From: Acidisphaera sp. L21
GTDB lineage: Bacteria > Pseudomonadota > Alphaproteobacteria > Acetobacterales > Acetobacteraceae
DNA length: 58,234 nt
Assembly (NCBI RefSeq): GCF_009765685.1
Contig: NZ_LMUY01000145.1
Span: forward strand, 245,061 to 303,294
Direction of reading: 5' to 3'
Part shown: in pieces, positions 44,920 through 51,928 of the stretch
Numbering within the stretch: the first letter of the stretch is position 1
How the letters are laid out: every line of letters starts with the position of its first letter
The notes under the pieces: model-generated
The model's database searches: none
Told to the model about the DNA's origin: nothing
Seen by the model: the letters and a program-made list of their open reading frames with translations, nothing else
Made by a program: the position numbers and the translations under genes

Positions 44920-45535
44920 GGAGTCACTCCTTCACGGCGACCTTCTACAACAACTGACGTCGCTGGCGCAGGTCCTGTTCATCGACCTGGTCCTCGCTGG
45001 GGACAACGCTGTCGTCGTCGGGATGGCGGTCGCCGGGCTGCCCAAGGCGCAGAAACGCAAGGCAATCATCGGCGGCATCGCCGGCGCCGCGGTGATCCGC
45101 ATCCTGCTTGCCCTCGTCGCGCTGGAACTATTGGCCGTCATCGGCCTCATGCTGGCCGGCGGCGTGCTTCTGCTATGGGTCTGCTGGCGCATGTATCGGG
45201 AGTTGCGGCCCGACAAGCGCCACGGCGTTACGATCGCCCCGCCAAAATCGCTCGCCTCCGCCATGCTGCAGATCCTGCTGGCCGATCTGTCCATGAGCCT
45301 GGACAACGTTCTGGCAGTGGCCGGCGCCTCCAACGGCCATACCGGCGTGCTCGTGGTTGGCCTGGTCGTGTCGGTGGTGATGATGGCCGTCGCCGCCAGC
45401 CTCATCGCCCGCCTGTTGGAGCGGTTTCGCTGGATCGCGTGGGTCGGCCTGACCATCGTCCTGTTCGTCGCCTGCAAGCTGATCTTCGAGGGCGGCGAGG
45501 ACGTCTGGCACCACCTGCCCGCTGCGACACCGTAA
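44918..45535 (+). CDS. TerC/YjbE-family integral membrane protein
   Basis: A 205-residue TerC-family protein with about six to seven spans. The two acidic family motifs are present as FIDLVLAGDNAVVVG (about 21-35) and LADLSMSLDNVLAV (about 120-133), suggesting metal-ion transport or metal-related membrane function (manganese exporters occur in the family). The only start in frame before the first motif is ATG 44918, which overlaps the purB start on the other strand; no clear ribosome binding site precedes it. Confidence 0.9.
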   Translation: MESLLHGDLLQQLTSLAQVLFIDLVLAGDNAVVVGMAVAGLPKAQKRKAIIGGIAGAAVIRILLALVALELLAVIGLMLAGGVLLLWVCWRMYRELRPDKRHGVTIAPPKSLASAMLQILLADLSMSLDNVLAVAGASNGHTGVLVVGLVVSVVMMAVAASLIARLLERFRWIAWVGLTIVLFVACKLIFEGGEDVWHHLPAATP

Positions 45536-45543
45536 CGTTTGCC

Positions 45544-45561
45544 GCCGTCGGCCCCGACGGC
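45544..45561. terminator. Hairpin after the TerC gene
   Basis: GCCGTCGG-CC-CCGACGGC makes an 8-bp perfect stem nine bases after the TerC stop and 36 bases before the next start. There is no T-tract. It may end TerC transcription; the 62-base gap contains no other recognisable element. Confidence 0.45.
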
Positions 45562-45597
45562 TAGACTCCGACCCAAGACGAAAATCAGGGGAACACC

Positions 45598-46878
45598 ATG
45601 CATCCGGAAACGATGGCGGTTCATGCCGGCTGGCGACGCGATGCCAGCACTGGCGCAGTGGCGGTGCCGATCTACCAGACCACCGCCTTCCAGTTCGACA
45701 GTTCGGACCACGCGGCCAACCTGTTCGCCCTGAAGGAACTGGGCAACATCTACACCCGCATCATGAACCCCACCGCCGACGCGCTGGAAAAGCGCGTGGC
45801 GGCGATGGAGGGCGGGGCGGCCGCACTGGCACTCGCCTCCGGCCAGGCTGCCAGCGCGCTGTCGATCCAGAACCTGGCCAAGATGGGCGACAACATCGTC
45901 TCCTCCACCGACCTATACGGTGGCACCTGGAACCTGTTCGCCAACACACTGAAGGACCAGGGGGTGGAGGTCCGCTTCGTCGACCCGGCGGACCCGCAGG
46001 CTTTCGTCCGTGCCTCCGACGACCGCACCCGGGCCTGGTATGCCGAAACCCTGCCGAACCCGAAGCTGCGCGTGTTCCCGATCGCCGAAGTCGCCGCCCT
46101 GGGCCGTCCGCTCGGCATCCCGCTGATCATGGACAACACCGCCGCCCCGATGCTGGTGCGCCCGTTCGACCATGGCGCCGCGATCATCGTCTACTCCGCC
46201 ACCAAATACCTCGGCGGCCACGGCACGGCGATCGCCGGCATGATCGTCGACGGCGGCAATTTCGACTGGGCCGCCCACGCCACCCGCCAACCCGCGCTGA
46301 ACACGCCCGACCCGTCCTATCACGGCGCCGTCTGGAGCGAGGCCGCCAAGCCGCTCGGCCCCATCGCCTACATCCTGAAGGCCCGCGTCACCCTTCTGCG
46401 CGACCTCGGCCCGGCGATCAGCCCGTTCAATGCCTTCCTGGTGCTGCAGGGTATCGAGACCCTGCCGCTCCGCATGAAGCGCCACTGCGAGACGGCGCTG
46501 ACGATCGCCACTTGGCTCGCCAACCGCCCGGAGGTCGCAAAGGTGATCCATCCTTCCCAGGCGCAGGGCGCCAATGCCGAACTCACCACCCGCTACCTGC
46601 CAAACGGCATGGGTGGCCTATTGGGGTTCGAACTGCATGGCGGTGCGGCCGCCGGCAAGCGCTTCATCGACGCGCTGCAATTGTTCTACCACGTCGCCAA
46701 TATCGGCGACGCCCGGTCGCTCGCGATCCACCCGGCCAGCACCACCCACTCCCAACTGGATGACGAGGACCAGATGAAGAGCGGCGTGTCGCCGGGCTAC
46801 GTGCGCCTGTCGATCGGCCTCGAATACGCCGACGACCTACTGGCCGACCTCGACCAGGCGCTGAAGGCCGCCAGCTAG
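45598..46878 (+). CDS. O-acetylhomoserine sulfhydrylase / Cys-Met metabolism PLP enzyme
   Basis: A 426-residue Cys/Met-metabolism PLP enzyme that most resembles O-acetylhomoserine aminocarboxypropyltransferase (MetY): sulfide plus O-acetylhomoserine gives homocysteine. The PLP lysine is in YSATKYLGGHG (about K203); other blocks are YTRIMNPTADALEKRVA, IMDNTAAP and HPASTTHSQL near the C-terminus. The opening MHPETMAVHAGW is typical. GGGG lies about six bases before ATG 45598. O-succinylhomoserine use cannot be excluded. No SAM riboswitch was recognised in the short upstream gap. Confidence 0.92.
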   Translation: MHPETMAVHAGWRRDASTGAVAVPIYQTTAFQFDSSDHAANLFALKELGNIYTRIMNPTADALEKRVAAMEGGAAALALASGQAASALSIQNLAKMGDNIVSSTDLYGGTWNLFANTLKDQGVEVRFVDPADPQAFVRASDDRTRAWYAETLPNPKLRVFPIAEVAALGRPLGIPLIMDNTAAPMLVRPFDHGAAIIVYSATKYLGGHGTAIAGMIVDGGNFDWAAHATRQPALNTPDPSYHGAVWSEAAKPLGPIAYILKARVTLLRDLGPAISPFNAFLVLQGIETLPLRMKRHCETALTIATWLANRPEVAKVIHPSQAQGANAELTTRYLPNGMGGLLGFELHGGAAAGKRFIDALQLFYHVANIGDARSLAIHPASTTHSQLDDEDQMKSGVSPGYVRLSIGLEYADDLLADLDQALKAAS

Positions 46879-46879
46879 C

Positions 46880-47317
46880 CTACCAGCGCGCGAACGCCGC
46901 CACCACGATGGTGGCGGCAGCCAGCGCCAGATTGGCGGTGATCAGGCTGCGGATCGACCCGGCGGCCTCCGCACTCGGCTGGGCGCGGAACCGCCGCCAC
47001 GGGCCGAAGAACACCACCAGAAATAAGATCGCCATCACCAGGCCGAGTGTCTGCATGACGTTCACCGCCACCGGCAGCGCCGCGAACCCGCCATACACGC
47101 CGAACACCATGGCCCAGCCGGTGATCAGCACCAGCGGCATGGCGTGCCAGACGATCAGGAAGAACCGGCGGAACGTCTGGCCCAGCAGCACCAGCCGGTC
47201 CGGCGGGGCGAGCACCCCTAGGCTCGGCCGCAGCACCATCAACGCGTAGGCCATCCCGCCGGTCCAAATCGCCATCGCCAAGATGTGCAGCGCCAGCACC
47301 AGGCTCCAGATCGTCAC
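46880..47317 (-). CDS. CopD-like small integral membrane protein
   Basis: A 145-residue membrane protein with four predicted spans, resembling the CopD / copper-resistance-D domain and its relatives; the first span carries LHILAMAIWTGGMAY with the conserved His and Trp. GTG 47317 overlaps the stop of the ParA gene (GTGA). The stop lies one base from the end of the convergent MetY-type gene. Haem or copper binding is family knowledge, not shown here. Confidence 0.8.
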   Translation of the reverse strand: MTIWSLVLALHILAMAIWTGGMAYALMVLRPSLGVLAPPDRLVLLGQTFRRFFLIVWHAMPLVLITGWAMVFGVYGGFAALPVAVNVMQTLGLVMAILFLVVFFGPWRRFRAQPSAEAAGSIRSLITANLALAAATIVVAAFARW

Positions 47318-47940
47318 TGCGACATCTCCCCGATCAATTGCACCAAGGCGGCCATCTCCACCGCCGCCGCCGTGCGGGGCGCGGCTTCGATCACGCCCTG
47401 GCCGCGCTCGAAGGCCTGGGCGAAACCGGCGCGATTGCCCAACATGGCGGGGATCACCGTATGGCCGGACGCCGTCACCACGGCAAGCGCACGTTCCCGT
47501 TGTTTCGGCGTGGTCGGTGCCCGATTGATCACCAGCACTGCCCGCCGCCGCTCCGCGGTCGCCAGCGTCATCGTGCCCTCGGCCGCCCACAGATCGGGTG
47601 CAGAGGGCTGCACCGGCACCAGAATCAAATTGGCCGCCCGGATCACGCGCTTGGCGTCCAGGTCCAAATGCGGCGGCGTGTCGATCAGCAACGTGTCGAA
47701 ATCGCGCTGCAGCCGGTCCAGTCCTCCCCCGACCCGCCAGCCCGATAGCTCGGAAAACCCGATCGCCGCAAGCCCGGCTTGGCGGGCGCGGATGGCGTGC
47801 CACCGCGCCAGGCTCCGCTGCGGATCGGTGTCCAGCAGCGCCACCCGGCCCCGCGTCGCCAGCGACGCCGCCAGGTTTGCCGCGAGCATGGTCTTGCCCG
47901 CGCCGCCTTTCTGCTGCGCTATCGCGATCACCAACGCCAT
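47314..47940 (-). CDS. ParA/MinD-family ATPase, without parB
   Basis: A 208-residue ParA-type ATPase with the deviant Walker A QQKGGAGKT (about 9-17), ALLDTDPQRSL and the switch LLIDTPPHLD. Such short ParA proteins position chromosomes, plasmids or protein complexes. There is no parB or centromere-like repeat in the window, so it is an orphan. It is coupled by GTGA to a CopD-like membrane protein. The start ATG 47940 is 66 bases from the divergent chromate transporter gene. Confidence 0.92.
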   Translation of the reverse strand: MALVIAIAQQKGGAGKTMLAANLAASLATRGRVALLDTDPQRSLARWHAIRARQAGLAAIGFSELSGWRVGGGLDRLQRDFDTLLIDTPPHLDLDAKRVIRAANLILVPVQPSAPDLWAAEGTMTLATAERRRAVLVINRAPTTPKQRERALAVVTASGHTVIPAMLGNRAGFAQAFERGQGVIEAAPRTAAAVEMAALVQLIGEMSQ

Positions 47941-48006
47941 CTAGCGACTCCTAGGGACGCCGCACCATGACGGATCGGTTGGCGTAGGGCGAGCAGGAGG
48001 GTGCGT

Positions 48007-48573
48007 ATGGCGGCGGCTGAGCAGAAACCGAGTATTCCAACGTTGATGGAGTTTTTCGTCGTTGTCGTCCGCATCGGCCTCACCAGCTTCGGCGGCGGCC
48101 TGTCCGGCTGGCTGCTGCGCGAGTTCGTGCAGCGCCGCCACTGGCTGGATGAGGAGGAGTTCCTCTCCGGCCTGTCTCTCGCCCAGGCCTTCCCCGGCGT
48201 GAACGTCGTCAACCTTTCGATCTGGATCGGCTACCGCCTGCTCGGCACGCGCGGCGCCCTGGCCGGCGCCTGCGGCATCATCGTGCCGCCCGCCATCCTG
48301 GTGGTGCTGATCGCGGCGCTGTTCGCGGCGCTGACGGATTATCCACTGACCCATCTGGTGCTGGACGGCGTGGGCGCTGCGGCGGTCGGCCTTTCGCTGC
48401 AAATGGGCATCATCGCGGCCCGGCGGGTGGCGATGAAGGGGCTGGAACAGATCGTCATCATGGCGGCCGCCTTCGTCGCGGTCGGGCTGCTGCACATCTC
48501 GCTCCCCCTCGTGGTCGTGGTCCTGGGCGCGCTCAGCGTCAGCCTGGCGTATTGGAGGCTGGCGCGTGCGTAG
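48007..48573 (+). CDS. chrA: Chromate transporter, N-terminal-type half
   Basis: A 188-residue CHR-domain membrane protein with about six spans, beginning with TLMEFFVVVVRIGLTSFGGG and the family motifs RIGLTSFGGG and AQAFPGVNVVN. It is the short-chain form of ChrA, in which two half-size proteins work together. ATG 48007 is chosen over GTG 48001 because AGGAGG (47994-47999) is seven bases before it. The gene overlaps the second half by eight bases. Confidence 0.92.
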   Translation: MAAAEQKPSIPTLMEFFVVVVRIGLTSFGGGLSGWLLREFVQRRHWLDEEEFLSGLSLAQAFPGVNVVNLSIWIGYRLLGTRGALAGACGIIVPPAILVVLIAALFAALTDYPLTHLVLDGVGAAAVGLSLQMGIIAARRVAMKGLEQIVIMAAAFVAVGLLHISLPLVVVVLGALSVSLAYWRLARA

Positions 48574-49102
48574 CATCACCCTTGCCCTGCTGGTGCTGTT
48601 CGCCCCGCTTTCCTTGGCCTCGGTGGGCGGGGGGCAGACGCTGGTGGCCGACATCCATCACCAGGTCGTCGCCAACCGCCATTGGCTGACGGAGGGCCAA
48701 TTCGTCGACGCCTTCGCCATCGCCCGCATGTCGCCAGGCCCGGGCACGTTGCTGGTGACGCTGATCGGCTGGCAGGTCGCGGGGATCTGGGGTGCTATCG
48801 TCGCCTCCTTCGCCATTTTCGCGCCCACCGCATTCCTGGTCTACGGCCTGGCGCGGCTGTGGGCCCGCAGCCGTGGTGCACGCTGGCAGCTCGCCCTGGA
48901 AACGGGGCTGCGCCCGGTGGCCGCCGGCATGATCCTCGCCTCCGGCCTGGTGTTGATCGAGGCATTGGAGGGCGGATGGCTCGCCCGCGGCATCGCCATC
49001 GCATCCACCAGCATTCTGATGGCAACCCGCTTGAACCCAGTGCTGTTGATGGCATGCGGCGCGGTGGTGTTCGTCGTGCTGCATGGGGTATTGCCGGGAT
49101 GA
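48566..49102 (+). CDS. chrA: Chromate transporter, C-terminal-type half
   Basis: The partner half, 178 residues, about six spans. CHR motifs are SVGGGQTLVADIHHQVV and ARMSPGPGTLLVTLIGWQ. The start is GTG 48566, inside the end of the first half, so both are made together. The stop overlaps nnr (ATGA). Despite the family name, chromate is not the proven substrate of most members. Confidence 0.92.
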   Translation: MRSITLALLVLFAPLSLASVGGGQTLVADIHHQVVANRHWLTEGQFVDAFAIARMSPGPGTLLVTLIGWQVAGIWGAIVASFAIFAPTAFLVYGLARLWARSRGARWQLALETGLRPVAAGMILASGLVLIEALEGGWLARGIAIASTSILMATRLNPVLLMACGAVVFVVLHGVLPG

Positions 49103-50502
49103 ACGAGTTGCTGACTCCGGCGGAAATGACACAGGCGGATGCCCTGGCCATCGCCGGCGGCGTCAGCGGATATCACCTGATGCAGCGCGCCGGCTGGGCT
49201 GTCGCGCGCGCCGCCCGCCGCCTCGGCCCATGCCGAACCCTGGTGTTGTGCGGTCCCGGCAACAATGGCGGCGACGGCTACGCGGTCGCCCGCCTGCTGG
49301 ACGGCGCTGGCTGGCCGGTGCGCCTGGCCGCCCTGGCGCCGCCGAAACCCGGCACCGATGCGGCCTTGGTCGCCGCCGAGTGGTCCGGCCCCACCGCCCC
49401 CTTCACCCCGGCCGAGGCAGCCCGGGCCGACCTGGTGATCGATGCCGTATTCGGCGCCGGTCTTGCGCGGGATGTGGACGGCCTGGTCGCCGACACCCTG
49501 GCCGCCGCCCGCCGCATCCTCGCCATCGACACGCCCTCCGGCGTCGACGGCGGCACCGGCGCGGTTCGCGGACGGGCCGCACAGGCCGAAATCACCGTCA
49601 CCTTCTTCCGCCGCAAGCCCGGCCATTGCCTGCTGCCCGGCCGTGATTTGTGCGGCCGGATCGTGCTTGACGATATCGGCCTACCGTCCGCCGTGCTGGA
49701 CCAGATCCAGCCCCAAGCCCGCGCCAATACCCCGGCGCTGTGGACGTTGCCGGTTCTTCCGGCTTCCACCCAGAAATACGCCCGCGGCTACGTCTCGGTG
49801 CTGGGCAGCGCCTCGATGACCGGCGCCGCCCAACTCGCCGCTGCCGCCGCCCGGCATGGCGGGGCAGGGATGGTCACCATCGTGGCGCCGGGTCACGCCG
49901 GCCGCTACAGCCACGTGCCCGCCGGGTTGATCGTCAACGACCAGCCATTGGACGAACTGCTGGCCGACAAGCGCCGCACCACCTGGGTATGTGGCCCCGG
50001 CCTGGGCCAGGATGCCGCCCGCGACGCGCTGCCGAAATTGCTCGCCGCCGGCCGCCAGGTCGTGGCCGATGCCGACGCCCTGGGCGCCCATGCCGGCCAC
50101 CCCGAAGCGCTGCGTGGCGCCGCCGTCATCACCCCGCACGAGGGTGAGTTCGCCAAGCTGTTCGGCCCCTCCGGCACCGACCGCCTGGGCGCCGCCCGCG
50201 CGGCCGCCAAGCGCGTGGGAACGATCGTGCTGCTGAAGGGCTCCGACACCGTCATCGCCGCCCCCGACGGTCGCGCCGCCATCAACGGCACCGGAACGTC
50301 CGCCCTCGCGACCGCCGGCGCCGGCGACGTCCTATCCGGCCTCGTCGCGGCCCTGCTGGCCGGCGGCATGCCCGCGTGGGAGGCGGCTTGTGCCGGCGCA
50401 TGGCTGCACGGACGGGCTGGGGAGTTGCTCGGCCCGGGCCTCGTGGCGGAGGATTTGCCCGTCGCCATCGCTCGCGCAATGCGGGAGCTTCGGCTAGAGT
50501 GA
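49099..50502 (+). CDS. nnr: Bifunctional NAD(P)H-hydrate epimerase/dehydratase
   Basis: Repairs damaged (hydrated) NADH and NADPH. The 467-residue product fuses an N-terminal YjeF epimerase domain (about 1-200; motif CGPGNNGGDGYAVARLL) with a C-terminal ATP/ADP-dependent dehydratase of ribokinase fold (about 220-460; ITPHEGEFAKLFG, LLKGSDTVIAAPDG, TAGAGDVLSGLVAALL). Starts at ATG 49099 within the stop of the chromate transporter. Complements NAD synthesis genes at 34947-37781. Confidence 0.94.
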   Translation: MNELLTPAEMTQADALAIAGGVSGYHLMQRAGWAVARAARRLGPCRTLVLCGPGNNGGDGYAVARLLDGAGWPVRLAALAPPKPGTDAALVAAEWSGPTAPFTPAEAARADLVIDAVFGAGLARDVDGLVADTLAAARRILAIDTPSGVDGGTGAVRGRAAQAEITVTFFRRKPGHCLLPGRDLCGRIVLDDIGLPSAVLDQIQPQARANTPALWTLPVLPASTQKYARGYVSVLGSASMTGAAQLAAAAARHGGAGMVTIVAPGHAGRYSHVPAGLIVNDQPLDELLADKRRTTWVCGPGLGQDAARDALPKLLAAGRQVVADADALGAHAGHPEALRGAAVITPHEGEFAKLFGPSGTDRLGAARAAAKRVGTIVLLKGSDTVIAAPDGRAAINGTGTSALATAGAGDVLSGLVAALLAGGMPAWEAACAGAWLHGRAGELLGPGLVAEDLPVAIARAMRELRLE

Positions 50503-50527
50503 GGTCGCCTTCAGGAGCGCCTGCCGC

Positions 50528-51928
50528 ATGAGTGAGACGACTGCCCCCATCGGCCTTTTCGACCGGGCAATCCGCCGCATCACCGGCGTTTGGCGCGACA
50601 TGGCGGCAGGGGTCGCCAACGAGGGCGATCAGAGCATCGCCGCCCAGATGCGCGCCTGCCTGGAGGGCCGCGGCGGAGAAATGAGCGCCCGCAATCGCGC
50701 CGCTAAACTCGCCCAGACCTACCTGCAATTGAACGAGCCAGGTCGCACCGCCTTCCTCCACACGCTGGCCGAGTTCGACAGCGATCCGTCCGCCATCGCC
50801 GCCGCTTACGACCGCCTGCAATCCACCGAGGACCCGGCCGAACGCACCACCGCCACCGCCGCCCTCCGCCGCGCGCTGGAGCCGCCGCGCGTCCGCCTGC
50901 TGACCCAATTCACCACCATCCCGGACGGCATGAAGTTCCTGGTGGACCTGCGCGCCACGCTGCTCACCCGCGTCAAGGGCGACCCCTACCTCGAGGCGCT
51001 GGACAGCGACCTCCGCGCCCTGCTGGCCAACTGGTTCGATGTCGGTTTCCTGGAATTGCAGCGCATCGACTGGAGCAGCCCAGCCGTCCTGCTGGAGCGC
51101 CTGGTCGGCTACGAGGCGGTGCACGAAATCCGCTCCTGGTCGGACCTGAAGAACCGTCTGGACAGCGACCGCCGCTGCTACGCCCTGTTCCATCCGCGCA
51201 TGCCCGCCGAACCACTGATCTTCGTGGAGGTGGCGCTGGTGCGTGGCCTCGCCGGCAGCGTGCAGCGCCTGCTGGACAAGAAAGCGCCCCTGCTGGACCC
51301 GAAGGACGCCGACACCGCGATCTTCTACTCCATCAGCAACTGCCAGCGCGGCCTGGCCGGCATCAGCTTCGGCAACTTCCTCATCAAGAAGGTCGTGGGG
51401 GTCCTCGGCGACGAGTATCGCAACCTGAAAACCTTCGCCACGCTCTCTCCCATCCCCGGCCTCATGCGCTGGCTGAACGAGCAGTTGAAGGCGAACGACC
51501 CGAAACTGCTGTCGGGCGAGGAGACCACTGCGCTATCCAACCTGCTGCCCGCCGACGCCAAACCCGCCACCGGGGCGGAGGCGCTGGCCACCCTGCTCGG
51601 CCGCCGCGGCTGGGCCCGCGACACCGCCGTCGTCAAGGTGCTGGAGCCGATCCTGACCCGGCTCGCCGCGCGCTATTTGCTCACCGAATCCCGCGGCAAG
51701 CGCGCTTTGGACCCGGTGGCGCATTTCCACCTCGGCAATGGCGCCCGGGTCGAACGCCTGACCATGCTGGCCGACACCTCCGACAAGGGCGTCAAGGAAA
51801 GCGCCACCATGATGGTGAACTATCTCTACGACCCGGCGAAGATCGAAGACTATCACGAGGAATATTCCGCCGAGGGCAAGCGCAACGCCACCACCGCCGT
51901 CCGCAAGCTATCGAAAGGCTGGCAGTGA
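50528..51928 (+). CDS. Malonyl-CoA decarboxylase
   Basis: Converts malonyl-CoA to acetyl-CoA and CO2. The 466-residue product has an N-terminal helical domain and a C-terminal acetyltransferase-like domain. Conserved blocks are HPRMPAEPLIFVEVALV (about 222-238), FYSISNCQRGLAGISFGNFL (about 266-285, with the catalytic serine region) and DPVAHFHLGNGARVERL (395-411, with catalytic histidine). CAGGAG lies upstream of ATG 50528. It overlaps the next gene by four bases (GTGA). There are no matB or malonate transporter genes nearby, so the malonyl-CoA source here is open. Confidence 0.94.
   Translation: MSETTAPIGLFDRAIRRITGVWRDMAAGVANEGDQSIAAQMRACLEGRGGEMSARNRAAKLAQTYLQLNEPGRTAFLHTLAEFDSDPSAIAAAYDRLQSTEDPAERTTATAALRRALEPPRVRLLTQFTTIPDGMKFLVDLRATLLTRVKGDPYLEALDSDLRALLANWFDVGFLELQRIDWSSPAVLLERLVGYEAVHEIRSWSDLKNRLDSDRRCYALFHPRMPAEPLIFVEVALVRGLAGSVQRLLDKKAPLLDPKDADTAIFYSISNCQRGLAGISFGNFLIKKVVGVLGDEYRNLKTFATLSPIPGLMRWLNEQLKANDPKLLSGEETTALSNLLPADAKPATGAEALATLLGRRGWARDTAVVKVLEPILTRLAARYLLTESRGKRALDPVAHFHLGNGARVERLTMLADTSDKGVKESATMMVNYLYDPAKIEDYHEEYSAEGKRNATTAVRKLSKGWQ

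Noticed and set aside
45536-45597. Possible SAM riboswitch before the MetY-type gene
   Set aside because: The gap is only 62 bases and shows a simple 8-bp stem without the SAM-II pseudoknot pattern.
47314-47940. Plasmid partition locus
   Set aside because: Only ParA is present; there is no parB, parS-like repeat or replication gene and the surroundings are core chromosome.
48007-49102. Frameshifted chrA pseudogene
   Set aside because: Two half-length CHR proteins with separate starts and an eight-base overlap are the known short-chain form, and both halves look intact.
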